NCBI GenBank assembly: GCA_902520385.1
Contig: CABYOB010000002.1
Coordinates: forward strand, 12,029-76,028
DNA length: 64,000 nt
Reading direction: 5' to 3'
From: an uncultured Bacteroidota bacterium
GTDB taxonomy: Bacteria; Bacteroidota; Bacteroidia; Flavobacteriales; TMED113
This document shows positions 39,901 through 48,191 of the stretch, piece after piece; position 1 is the stretch's first letter; every line of letters begins with the position of its first letter. The translations under genes and the position numbers were made by a program. The notes beneath the pieces are model-generated. The model was not told the origin of the DNA. It searched no databases and saw only the letters and a program-made list of their open reading frames with translations.

Positions 39901-40899
39901 CTCACTTGGATTATATACTCCATTTTCTGTTGATGTTCTCACTTTAATTTCATTTAAAACGCCATCGGTTTCTATAACACCCTCAACACTCATATCAACA
40001 GAAAAAGTCACATCCACAGTACAAGTAGAATTATCTCCATTACACACTCCACAATCATCAATTACTGCATCACCATTACAAATACCTGCACAATCGAATG
40101 CACCCACACAATCATCAACATCATCACAAACACCATCTTCATCTACATCATCACACATTAAAGTATTCACACAGCCCGTATTTTCATCACAAATATCAAT
40201 TGTATTTGGATCCCCATCATCACACATTAACGGCTCACCATCAACACATAGTTCATCAATAGGATCCCACACCTCATAACCATTACAAATATTTCCATCA
40301 TCACAAATCACCTCTGTGTCATCAGAACAATCCCAACTAAAAGGATCAAATCCTTCAGGAGCGTACTGATTTCCATCACCACCACCACTATCGTTATCTA
40401 TATTCCAATCTGCCTCAATCCATACAGAAGAAGCTGAAGTTTGACAAGCTCTTTCCGCTCTACCATCTTCAAATTCATGACCAGTGCCAGAACCATCTGT
40501 TCCAGGCGTTCCAAATAAATCTATAATAGAACCATCTGGACCTAATAAAGCTATATTATCGTCACCATTAGAATCGGCAGGACCCCCTGTTCCAATATCC
40601 TGACTAGCCTCCATTCCATAAGTTGCTAAAAATTTATCAGAGTTATTACACACTACATAAAATCCTCCGGCAGTAATCGTTCCAGTTAAAGAAACAGCAG
40701 ACTGTGGGTCTGCATTATTGTTAGTCCAACGCTGTAAAGCATAATCCTGCAAATCCACTTCCTCTGTTCCTGGATTATGTATTTCAATATACCTTCCAGC
40801 ATCATTAGAATTTTGAGGATCTGTTATTTCAGTAATCATTAAACTTTGTGCAATAACTACGTTACCACATAAAAGTAATAGGGCAATTAATTTTTTCAT
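33967..40899 (-). CDS. Giant secreted multidomain protein with four lamin-tail domains
   Basis: The 2310-residue exported protein has a signal peptide at residues 1-17 (ending VVIAQ). Lamin-tail domains lie near 20-195, 730-910, 1210-1380 and 1617-1850. Between them are Cys-rich repeats of two types: CAGVCGGDSVVDECGVCNGD and GCMDNDACNYNELAD. There are two beta modules of the type SVDMSVE...YNPS.W..MDD.DGDM. A Kazal-like segment lies inside the fourth lamin-tail domain near 1740. Two repeats with GNVYWP..LN.IG lie near 1975-2130. The C-terminus ends IYDDGSIERVYIKE, like the tails of two other proteins here. Probable T9SS cell-surface protein. Confidence 0.88.
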   Translation of the reverse strand: MKKLIALLLLCGNVVIAQSLMITEITDPQNSNDAGRYIEIHNPGTEEVDLQDYALQRWTNNNADPQSAVSLTGTITAGGFYVVCNNSDKFLATYGMEASQDIGTGGPADSNGDDNIALLGPDGSIIDLFGTPGTDGSGTGHEFEDGRAERACQTSASSVWIEADWNIDNDSGGGDGNQYAPEGFDPFSWDCSDDTEVICDDGNICNGYEVWDPIDELCVDGEPLMCDDGDPNTIDICDENTGCVNTLMCDDVDEDGVCDDVDDCVGAFDCAGICNGDAVIDDCGVCNGDNSTCTVDVTFSVDMSVEGVIETDGVLNEIKVRTSTENGVYNPSEWVVMDDADGDMIYTATMTLFTAIDYGYNFNNSDGYGYESGSTLNACAGGNYGNDRFLYLYDGSFLLETVCWESCDACPAIVGCMDNDACNYNELADIEDNSCTYPVDACTDCDGNNLGGQDCAGVCGGTAEDLGCGCGNAAAAEGFDCDGNALPSSCEADLTASESYELINEDGQTLTYLTIPLSDYIGYVLNNVEYSINWNNQGWGGTSSESNARVRLFDADGNVVETFATIYENSTDGSNYENYTESLSTSIVINAGYYVAVTSSNPWYGGWESNIQSASVSLVVSSVVDCAGVCGGDSVVDECGVCNGDGIAEGACDCDGTVVECAGVCGGDSVVDECGACDADALNDCIQDCAGTWGGDVVVDCAGVCGGDSVVDECGVCNGDNTSCSPAPLFFSEHAEGSGQNKYFEVYNPTDEIVDLSDYIFVNCANGCDDWEYNSDFADSATIAPGSVYTVCHSSFAGDQTLCNEIRTLYHNGDDAQGLIHTPTNTLLDVFGQIGADPGSGWEVAGVANATKDHTLVRKCGITQGNTDWTSSAGTTADDSEWVVYDQNYWDDLGIHIFTCPVVVDVPGCTDSGACNYNIDATIDNGTCGIVDDCGDCQIPYCYQLGSATYVGISDCNVGPYGNTIQSLLPPTLGQVWVGVDSSNEIWLAGLDENGSFFNPYWNANCSSTPGCTDNDPLTNGGVACNYNYAATEDDGSCTYATEFYNCPDENGVVTCINDNDGDGVCDEFEVPGCMNDAACNYNMQATDDDGNCEYTSCLDCAGMMFGSSTLDNCGTCDSDPTNDCEADCAGVFGGDSVYDQCGTCDNDSSNDCEADCAGIYGGDSVIDQCGTCDNDSSNDCEADCAGEYGGSAELDLCGVCNGDNTSCGPEALFYSEYAEGSSYNKYFEIYNPTDQTVDLSYYQFVNCSNACDDWEYFTNFADGATIAPGSVYTVCHTEFAGDQTLCNETRTLYHNGNDAQGIIHVPTNTLLDVIGDVANYTYWDVAGVSQGTKDHTLVRKCGIIQGNTDWNSSAGTSTEDSEWIVLGYDDSAANCDAESTSCEQDNWTNLGSHDVECPIYGCMDQAACNYNSEAEFNDGSCQVDDCLGVCGGSALVDDCGECNGDGSSCLVNVTVSVDMSVEEASNVWVRVGTVNGEYNPSDWYEMDDSDGDMVFTYTLQLSSGYEYGYNFNTSVDETGYASGGAYEDGCLDGESAFSFNEETGLYDCSALYPCAGGAYGNDRIVSPSEDMVIPTVCWESCDDCPEIILGCTNSSAYNYDDTATEDDGTCVLELVPDNLFFSEYAEGSSNNKYLEIYNGGTEAVSLSMYAFPSVSNAPSVLGEYEYWNTFPQDAEIAPGDVYIIAHPSADAAILELADQTHQYLSNGDDGYALVYGFEGYSVVSEDCNDSESCINPDWVNPTAPCTMEMAPVIGCDGVQYSNPCLAQINGVTSYTDFFTGETTNLDWDCSSTTSTPNFVVLDWIGDWNGDPGSAWAVAGNSSGTKDQTLVRKCGIIQGNTDWIASAGTTEDDSEWIVLDQDVWTYLGSHDTECPVILGCTDGDSSTNGGVACNYNSDATDDDGSCQYPATGYDCDGNCLETFTVVVDCLPCTETEVLVTWTEFNLATCTYTEMCECQCIDADSNGVCDSEEQQVSQSIDLVSGWSMWSTYISPEDATMPNLFNNIENDLVIVKDEGGNVYWPSFDLNSIGSIQIGKGYQVKMSSANTLVIEGDLIPFDASFNLVNGWNMMGYLHQEPYSVESMMSTMNSSNLTIMKDSWGNVYWPQFALNNIGDLSPGQGYQIKLAGSWNFSYPAGGGARYGDVYTERPVYFEEPANTGNNMIIGLPLNSWESTPTIGDEIAAYGEDGELIGSTTFQGDHIALTIWGDDLTTDKKDGIAEGESISFKLWNSQTGFESSLDVRWSEGVGFYTTDGISIAGQIILGSELTTQKQLVRITDMLGRDVNGDEKDVMLLYIYDDGSIERVYIKE
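37267..39060 (-). repeat. Cys-rich CAGVCGGDSVVDECG / CDNDSSNDCEADCAG coding repeats
   Basis: Repeated DNA encodes units such as DCAGVCGGDSVVDECG (about 38750-39060) and CDNDSSNDCEADCAG (about 37330-37560). Adjacent copies are nearly identical at DNA level, including a 96-base unit repeated near 37340-37540. The repeats explain the long shadow frames on the other strand. Confidence 0.85.
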
Positions 40900-41206
40900 T
40901 TTATTATAATAAATAAGTTAATAAATAGGGTTAACTAAAGAGTAGCTCAAATATAACAATTATTTATCTTTTTTCTTGGCTACTCAATCACTAAAGTTAT
41001 CAACTGTTTGTGAGAAAATTGTTAATTAATTGTTAATCCTTAATTAAAAACCTGTTTGTTACTTATCAGATGCTTTTGTATATCTTTTTTTGCTTATTTT
41101 TATAGCCGGAAAATGACTTGGGGATTATTTTACTAACTTTGTTATTAAAAGAGAATGCATCTTAACTCTTTAGTAGCCCCAAATTGTATACATTAAATAA
41201 AAAAAT
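40900..41206. promoter_or_regulatory. Divergent promoter region of the two giant secreted-protein genes
   Basis: This 307-base gap has no ORF. On the minus strand a TATATTTG box (40948-40955, TAnnTTTG) precedes the 2310-residue gene by 48 bases. On the plus strand TAACTTTG (41134-41141) is a candidate -7 box for the 1763-residue gene. No well-spaced TTTG -33 element was seen for either. ACTCTTTAGT occurs in each leader, 34 and 32 bases from the start codons, as an inverted pair (40934-40943 and 41165-41174). TGTATACA lies at 41185-41192. Confidence 0.5.
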
Positions 41207-44200
41207 ATGAAAGGATCTTTCAAATATATTGCCTTGTTATGCTTCTTTGCTTTAACTAATTCAATTTACTCTCAAGACTGTGATGATTGCACATCATTAT
41301 ATAACGCAGCTTTAGGTTGTATTGCAAATGGAGTATGCGATGACCCAAGCGCATCAAACTATTGTCCCGCAGACGCATACTTTAATTCTGGGCCAGAGTT
41401 ATGTCAATATAATAGCGGTTGCTTTTGTGAAGGCGCTTTAAACTTTGGATCTAACGATGACTGTATATTTGAAGAGGGTTGCACCTCTGATCCTTTAGCT
41501 GCAAATTATATAGACTGTTCTAATAGTACTGTTCTGACAGAAGTTTGTTTGTCTGGTGGCTGTACCTGCCCTCTATCTTTTAATTATGACCCTAGTGCAG
41601 ATGTAGATGATGGATCTTGTATTATTGTTAGTGGAGGATGTTCAGACTCTGAAGCTGTTAATTATTCTGGAGATGAATGTGCAAACTCTAATTTTATCGC
41701 TGAAGATTGTCAATACGAAAATGTCTCTTATGATGATTTAGTTTGGGAGTTTACAAATACTGGCTCAAACGCTACCATTGCCTTTAGTAACCCAGCAATA
41801 TCTTTTAATGGAGATGTTATGCCAGATGGGGCATTACTTGGAGTTTTTTTTACAGATGATAATGATAACTATGCTTGTGGAGGATATCAAATTATTGATA
41901 ATAGTGAAGGAAATCAAGCAATTGCCGCATGGGGAGCTGAAACAGGTCTTGATAACGGCTTTGCAATAGGCGAAGAGTACACTTTGTTTGTTCAAATTTA
42001 TGGCCAAACATTTATTGCCGATGCTGTAACATGGAACACAACTGCACCATTCACCAATTCATATTCATTAAATGCTTTTGGACAAATAGTCTCTGCAACT
42101 TTTAGTGGTGAAATCACTGGCACACCTGGTTGCACAGACCCTTCTGCAGCAAACTATAATTCAGAAGCCACTTTAGACGACGGCTCTTGTTATAACTTAA
42201 TTTGGGAGTTTACAAATACTGGCTCAAACGCAACTATTGTTATCAACTCGCCAGAAAACATAACCATTAACGGTGATCCTTTACCGCTGTGTGCCACTAT
42301 AGGCGTTTTCTTTGTTAATGACTCTAATCAATATACATGTGGTGGCTACACAGAATGGACTGGTGAAACGACATCTCTTGCCGCTTGGGGAACAGAAACA
42401 GGTCTAGATAATGGCTTTGCAGATGGAGAAAATTACACCTGGTTTTTACAAATTGGGGATCAAAGTTTTCCCGTTGATGAAAATGGAGCAAGCATGAACA
42501 CAACCCCTCCTTTTTCGGATTCATATGCTTTAAATGGTTTTGGAGAACTTTTATCTGCAAATTTTATAGGACAATTTGATGATCTTATTTACGGCTGTAA
42601 CGACAATAGCGCATGCAATTATAATTCAACCGCCAACTGTAATGATGGTTCTTGTACTTATCCTGAAACAGTATACGACTGTAATGGTGACTGTAACAAT
42701 GATGTTGATGGTGATGAAATATGTGACGAGCTAGAAATTGAGGGTTGCACAGACTCAACTGCCTGTAATTATAATCCTGATGCAACTGATGAAGGAGATT
42801 GTTATTTCCCTCCGCAATATTATGACTGTACGGGAACGTGTATAAATGATATAAATGAAAATGGGATTTGTGACGAATTAGATGATCCAGGCTGTACAGA
42901 CTCAACTGCTTGTAATTACGATGATAATGCTTCCGCTGATGATGGCTCATGTGTCTATCAAACTACTTGGTATTTTGATACGGACGGAGATGGACTAGGA
43001 GACTCAAATGGTTTTTCTATGGAGGCTTGCTCCGATCCCTCAGGTGCATTTGGAACTTTTGCTGACAATAATAATGACCCTTGCCCAAATGATATAGAAA
43101 ATGATGCTGATGGTGATGGTGTTTGTGAAAGTGATGAAGTAGCGGGTTGTGAAGATGAGAACGCCTGTAATTATAATTTTTTAGCAACAGAAGATGACGG
43201 AACATGTACTTATCCAACAGAAACCTTTCTTGATTGTAGTGGATTCTGTTTAAATGACAGTGATGGAGATCAGATTTGTGATGAACTAGAATTACCTGGC
43301 TGTACTGATTCTTCAGCTTGTAACTTTGATATAAATTATACAGATGATGATGGCTCATGTTATTACATATCTATATGGTACGAGGATGTCGACGGGGATG
43401 GTTTGGGTGACAATGAATATCCTGCTGAGTCTTGTGATCAACCGGAAGGATTTGTTTTAGACAATACCGACAATTGCCCAAATGATGTAGATAATGATAT
43501 AGATAATGATGGGGTATGTGAAAGTGATGAAATATTTGGATGTACAGATGAATTTGCATGTAATTATAACAACGATGCCACTGAAGAAGATAATTCTTGT
43601 ACATATTTAATCACAAATTGTGATTCTTGCGAAAATGGCATCGTAATTAATAATGATATAGATAATGATGGCATATGTAATGATGATGAAATACCTGGAT
43701 GTACTGACATTTCTTATGTTGAATTCAACCCTGAAGCCACAGACGATGATGGTTCATGTTCTATATTATCTTCTTCGGGTTGTACAGATGAAGAAGCTTG
43801 TAACTATAGTCCAGCAGCTACGGAGGATGACGACTCATGTACATACCCAGAAGAAACCTACTTAGATTGTAATGGCAATTGTAGTAATGATACTGATGAT
43901 GATGGTGTTTGTGATGAAATAGAAGTTTTAGGTTGTCAAGATTCTACTGCTTGTAACTATAATGAGAATGCTACTGATGATGATGGTTCATGTTTTTATC
44001 CATCAGAAACATACTTAGATTGTCAAGGGAATTGTTTAAATGACACTGATAATGATAGTGTTTGCGATGAAATAGAATTTGTAGATTGCACAGACCCTTT
44101 AGCATGTAATTTTAACAATGACCCAACTACAGATACTAACAACTCTCTTTGTATTTACCCTGATGAAACATACGTAGATTGTAATGGTAATTGTTTAAAC

Positions 44201-46498
44201 GACTCCGACGAAGATGGTGTATGTAACGAAATAGAAATCGAAGGATGTACTGACTCTCTGGCTTGTAATTTCGAAAATAACAGTACAGATGATGATGGCT
44301 CATGTGTCTACCCAATAGAAGATTACTTAACCTGCGATGGTAATTGTATTAACGATACTGATGAAGATGGAGTTTGTAACGAAGTAGAAATTGCGGGATG
44401 TACAGACCCTCTAGCTTGTAATTTCGAAGAAAACAATACAGATGATGATGGGTCATGCATTTATCCAATAGAAAATTACTTAACCTGCGATGGTGATTGT
44501 ATTAACGATGTTGACGAAGATGGAGTTTGTGACGAAGCTGAAATCGTTGGTTGTCAAGATGCTACAGCGTGTAATTATAATATAAATGCAACTGATGACG
44601 GAGAATGTTCTTACTTAGAGAATTTATGTGATGAATGTGAAGATGGCAGTATCGTAGACTATGATACAGATAATGATGGAATTTGTGATTATAATGAAAT
44701 TGGTGGCTGTCAAGATACAGAAGCTTGTAATTATGATGCAACTGCCACTGACGATAATGGGTCCTGTTTTTATCCTGAACAATACTACTTAAATTGTGAT
44801 GGGAACTGTCTAAATGACACTGATGGTGACGGAGTATGTGATGAAATAGAAGTTTATGGTTGTACAGATCCGACTGCATGCAACTATAATCCAGACTTAG
44901 GTTGTACAGAAGATGATAATAGTTGTACGTACCCTTCTGAAGATTACTTAGATTGTTTTGGAAACTGTATTAATGATTCAGATAACGATCAAGTTTGTGA
45001 TGAAATAGAAGTGATAGGTTGCCAAGACCCACAAGCTTGTAATTACGACTCTCTTGCTACTGACCCTGGTGAATGTTTCTACTTAGAAATGGATGTTTCT
45101 TATATTACTCAGGATGTTTCTGTATGTGCAGCGGATAACGATGGTCTTGTTGAAATTACAGTTAGTGGAGGAACCCCTGAATATACAATTACTTTAGATG
45201 GCGCTCAAGAAATAACACAAAATGGAGGTGTTTTTCTATTTGAAAACTTAGGGGCAGGGGCATATGAAATTCAAATCACAGATTTAAATGGATGTTTAAT
45301 TACTGAAACAATTTATATTGATTCACCTGGGCCAATTGAAATTAACCCAAATATAATTAACCCTCTTTGTATTGGTGATAGTAATGGGTCTGCAACCCCT
45401 ACTATTAACGGAGGAACACCGCCATATGAAACGTCATGGTCAGGTACCATCGACGGACAAAACTTATCTGCCGGATTCTATGACTTTTTAGTCACTGATG
45501 CGGCTGGTTGTGTAGAAGTATTTACAATCCCAATTATTGACCCTCCTTCAATTTCAGTTTCATTAAACACTACAGATGTTGTCTGTTTTGGTGAAAATGA
45601 CGGACAAGTAGAATATATTGTAAATGGAGGTACCCCCCCTTATTCTTTTGATTGGAATGGGGCAAATCCTAATTCATTAGAATTTGGATCTTACTCAGTT
45701 ATAATCACAGACAGCAACGGGTGTTCCATTACAGAAAGTTTTGATATAGATTCAAATTCCGAAAATGTAGTAAATATTAATCCTGATTTATTTGAAATAT
45801 GTGAAGGAAGTGTTGCTATTATTGAGGCTCCAAGTGGATTCGAAAATTATTTATGGTCTAATGGCTTTGAAGGAAATCCACTAGAAACAGACAACCCAGG
45901 TTATTATAGCGTGACTGCAACTGATGAAAATGGATGTGAAATCACATCTAATTTTGTTTACGTAGAAGAACTACCATCCCCTTCACTAAATGATATTTTA
46001 GGAAATACTGATGTTGGAATTTTTGATACACTTGTTTATTACACTCAACCAAATTCAAATTCTTCATTTAATTGGCTCATAGAAAATAATTCGGGTGAAA
46101 TTATAAGCGGGCAAGGAACAAATAGTATTGAAGTAATGTGGGAAAATGAGGGAATTGCCGTTGTTTACGTAACGGAAACTAGTGCTGACGGATGTGAGAA
46201 TACCAATTCATTAACTGTAGAAGTAAATAATTATACTTCATTAGATGAACACAGCAATAATGATTTTATTATTTTCCCAAATCCTAGCTCACAAAAATCA
46301 AGTATTTACATCAATAAAAAACATGACGAAAGCTATAATGTGACAATACTAGACTTAAATGGAAAAGTAATAAAGTCTTTTTCGAATATAGATGATAAAA
46401 TATTTAATATTTCATGCGAAAAATTTGCTAAAGGTGCTTACTTTGCTCAGATAACTAGTGATACAAAAAATGTTAAGAAATTGATTGTGATAAAATAA
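41207..46498 (+). CDS. Giant secreted adhesin-like protein with CNYN/TSP3-like and SprB repeats
   Basis: The 1763-residue exported protein has a signal peptide at residues 1-22. Two modules of about 120 residues contain W.FTNTGSNATI and GLDNGF (about 177-300 and 330-460). About 19 Cys-rich units of the type GCTDSTACNYNPDATDDDGSC follow to near 1285, many joined by ND.D.DGVCDE loops like thrombospondin type 3 calcium sites. Three SprB-type repeats (SGGTPEY, NGGTPPYETSW, NGGTPPYSFDW) lie near 1290-1530. The end is a standard T9SS type A tail with FPNPSSQKS and KLIVIK. Probably a surface adhesin of the gliding type. Confidence 0.9.
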   Translation: MKGSFKYIALLCFFALTNSIYSQDCDDCTSLYNAALGCIANGVCDDPSASNYCPADAYFNSGPELCQYNSGCFCEGALNFGSNDDCIFEEGCTSDPLAANYIDCSNSTVLTEVCLSGGCTCPLSFNYDPSADVDDGSCIIVSGGCSDSEAVNYSGDECANSNFIAEDCQYENVSYDDLVWEFTNTGSNATIAFSNPAISFNGDVMPDGALLGVFFTDDNDNYACGGYQIIDNSEGNQAIAAWGAETGLDNGFAIGEEYTLFVQIYGQTFIADAVTWNTTAPFTNSYSLNAFGQIVSATFSGEITGTPGCTDPSAANYNSEATLDDGSCYNLIWEFTNTGSNATIVINSPENITINGDPLPLCATIGVFFVNDSNQYTCGGYTEWTGETTSLAAWGTETGLDNGFADGENYTWFLQIGDQSFPVDENGASMNTTPPFSDSYALNGFGELLSANFIGQFDDLIYGCNDNSACNYNSTANCNDGSCTYPETVYDCNGDCNNDVDGDEICDELEIEGCTDSTACNYNPDATDEGDCYFPPQYYDCTGTCINDINENGICDELDDPGCTDSTACNYDDNASADDGSCVYQTTWYFDTDGDGLGDSNGFSMEACSDPSGAFGTFADNNNDPCPNDIENDADGDGVCESDEVAGCEDENACNYNFLATEDDGTCTYPTETFLDCSGFCLNDSDGDQICDELELPGCTDSSACNFDINYTDDDGSCYYISIWYEDVDGDGLGDNEYPAESCDQPEGFVLDNTDNCPNDVDNDIDNDGVCESDEIFGCTDEFACNYNNDATEEDNSCTYLITNCDSCENGIVINNDIDNDGICNDDEIPGCTDISYVEFNPEATDDDGSCSILSSSGCTDEEACNYSPAATEDDDSCTYPEETYLDCNGNCSNDTDDDGVCDEIEVLGCQDSTACNYNENATDDDGSCFYPSETYLDCQGNCLNDTDNDSVCDEIEFVDCTDPLACNFNNDPTTDTNNSLCIYPDETYVDCNGNCLNDSDEDGVCNEIEIEGCTDSLACNFENNSTDDDGSCVYPIEDYLTCDGNCINDTDEDGVCNEVEIAGCTDPLACNFEENNTDDDGSCIYPIENYLTCDGDCINDVDEDGVCDEAEIVGCQDATACNYNINATDDGECSYLENLCDECEDGSIVDYDTDNDGICDYNEIGGCQDTEACNYDATATDDNGSCFYPEQYYLNCDGNCLNDTDGDGVCDEIEVYGCTDPTACNYNPDLGCTEDDNSCTYPSEDYLDCFGNCINDSDNDQVCDEIEVIGCQDPQACNYDSLATDPGECFYLEMDVSYITQDVSVCAADNDGLVEITVSGGTPEYTITLDGAQEITQNGGVFLFENLGAGAYEIQITDLNGCLITETIYIDSPGPIEINPNIINPLCIGDSNGSATPTINGGTPPYETSWSGTIDGQNLSAGFYDFLVTDAAGCVEVFTIPIIDPPSISVSLNTTDVVCFGENDGQVEYIVNGGTPPYSFDWNGANPNSLEFGSYSVIITDSNGCSITESFDIDSNSENVVNINPDLFEICEGSVAIIEAPSGFENYLWSNGFEGNPLETDNPGYYSVTATDENGCEITSNFVYVEELPSPSLNDILGNTDVGIFDTLVYYTQPNSNSSFNWLIENNSGEIISGQGTNSIEVMWENEGIAVVYVTETSADGCENTNSLTVEVNNYTSLDEHSNNDFIIFPNPSSQKSSIYINKKHDESYNVTILDLNGKVIKSFSNIDDKIFNISCEKFAKGAYFAQITSDTKNVKKLIVIK
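42590..45070 (+). repeat. Tandem CNYN / DxDxDGVCDE Cys-rich repeat array
   Basis: This is the main repeat array within the 1763-residue protein, with units of roughly 45-60 codons. Each unit has GC.D..ACNYN, DDGSC.YP, a C.G.C segment and an Asp-rich ND.DGDGVCDE loop. Units at 44220-44530 are almost identical in DNA, which points to recent duplication. Confidence 0.88.
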
Positions 46499-46504
46499 TT
46501 TATT

Positions 46505-48190
46505 TTGCATCGTTCTAAGAAAGTCATCCTCATTGTTATTTGTGTTAGTTTGGGGTTTCTCCTATCCAAAATTATTCCAAATTATAATCAAGTTAAATAT
46601 GCCTCTATTGTCACTGGTCACCCTGAAGCAACAAAAATTGGAGAATATATATTAAATAAAGGTGGAAATGCTGTTGACGCTTCTATTGCTACTCAATTAG
46701 CTTTAGCAGTTTGCTTTCCAAGAGCAGGAAATATTGGCGGAGGGGGGTTTATGATTTACAGAACTAAAGATGGAGATTCTTATTCGCTAGATTTTAGAGA
46801 AAAAGCTCCTAAAAAATCAACTAAAAATATGTACTTGGATTCTATTGGAAATGTAATTGATAGTTTAAGTACACATGGCACTTTATCAATTGGTATTCCA
46901 GGTACTATTAGTGGTATTTTTGATGCCCACGAAAAATTTGGCACCATGAGTATTAAAGAATTATTTGATCCGGCTATTGAGTTAGCTGAAAATGGTTTTT
47001 TAATTAATGAGCGCCAAGCTAATTTATTAAACTCCTACAAAAAAGATTTTATAAAATTTAATCCTAATAATAAATACTTTATTAAAAATTCCAATTGGAA
47101 AAAAGATGACACTTTAATACAAACAGATTTAGCTAATACCTTAAAAATAATTAGAGATGAAAAACGCGAAAGTTTTTATAATGGAATAATCACAAAAAAA
47201 ATAATTAAAAGTTTAGGAGATAACGCCATTTTAACAGAGTTTGATTTTCAAAACTATCATTCAATTTGGAGAGATCCTATAAAAACTAAAATAAATAATT
47301 ATAATATTATTAGCATGCCACCTCCCTCTAGTGGGGGTATTGCCTTATCACAACTTTTATTGATGTTTTTTGACCTAGATTTAAACTTAAAACATAACGA
47401 GGTTAAATATATTCATCTACTAACAGAAATTGAAAAATTAGTATATGCTGATCGTTCAAAATATTTAGGAGACAATGATTTTTTTTATGTTCCTACTAAC
47501 TCACTAATTGACAAAAAATATCTAACTAACCGCGTTAAAAAAATTAATTTTTCTAAACCAACCCCATCCGCTAATATTAATCCGGGAGAATTAAATTATA
47601 CTGAAAGTGAAGAAACAACTCATTTTTCAATTGTTGATTCATATGGTAATTCTGCCTCAGTTACAACTACTTTAAATACTAACTTTGGGTCTAAAGTTTT
47701 TGTTGATGGATTAGGATTCTTATTAAATAATGAAATGGATGACTTTAGTATAAAGCCAGGCACTCCTAACACATACGGGCTAGTGGGTTCTGAAGCGAAT
47801 TCTATAGAGCCAGAAAAAAGAATGTTAAGTTCTATGACACCTACTATAATAGAAAAAAACAATGAACTATTTATGGTGCTTGGCTCGCCTGGTGGATCAA
47901 CTATAATCACGTCAGTGTTTCAAACTATATTAAATGTAATATTATTTAATATGGATATTCAAAACGCCGTAAATGCACCTAGATTTCATCATCAATGGAT
48001 TCCTAATTTAATCTACATGGAAAAAAATTCCTTCTCCACAAAAACAATTGATTCACTTAAATTACTTGGTCATAAAATTAAAGAAAGAGAAACAATGGGA
48101 CATGTTAATGCAATTCATATAAGTGATAAAATGTATGTCGGGGCAGATAATAGAGGGTCTAACTCTGCTTCAATATTGTTTAATAAATAA
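46505..48190 (+). CDS. ggt: Gamma-glutamyltransferase
   Basis: This 561-residue Ntn-hydrolase cleaves gamma-glutamyl bonds of glutathione and related peptides. An N-terminal hydrophobic segment (residues 6-21) indicates export or membrane anchoring. The nucleophile is the Thr in EETTHFSIVD (near residue 375), the site of autocleavage into two subunits. The GNIGGGGFMIYR, NNEMDDFS and GSPGGSTI motifs are present. The only plausible start is a TTG at 46505, 6 bases after the adhesin stop. No ATG precedes the conserved N-terminal region. Confidence 0.93.
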   Translation: MHRSKKVILIVICVSLGFLLSKIIPNYNQVKYASIVTGHPEATKIGEYILNKGGNAVDASIATQLALAVCFPRAGNIGGGGFMIYRTKDGDSYSLDFREKAPKKSTKNMYLDSIGNVIDSLSTHGTLSIGIPGTISGIFDAHEKFGTMSIKELFDPAIELAENGFLINERQANLLNSYKKDFIKFNPNNKYFIKNSNWKKDDTLIQTDLANTLKIIRDEKRESFYNGIITKKIIKSLGDNAILTEFDFQNYHSIWRDPIKTKINNYNIISMPPPSSGGIALSQLLLMFFDLDLNLKHNEVKYIHLLTEIEKLVYADRSKYLGDNDFFYVPTNSLIDKKYLTNRVKKINFSKPTPSANINPGELNYTESEETTHFSIVDSYGNSASVTTTLNTNFGSKVFVDGLGFLLNNEMDDFSIKPGTPNTYGLVGSEANSIEPEKRMLSSMTPTIIEKNNELFMVLGSPGGSTIITSVFQTILNVILFNMDIQNAVNAPRFHHQWIPNLIYMEKNSFSTKTIDSLKLLGHKIKERETMGHVNAIHISDKMYVGADNRGSNSASILFNK

Positions 48191-48191
48191 T

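Noticed and set aside
41185..41192. TGTATACA before the 1763-residue gene as a member of the dyad family
   Set aside because: The arms are fused without the 18-base spacer. An 8-base A/T-rich palindrome is expected by chance.
42324..44879. Minus-strand open frames rich in His and Tyr opposite the 1763-residue gene
   Set aside because: They are antisense images of the CNYN/Asp-rich repeats and have no recognisable domain.
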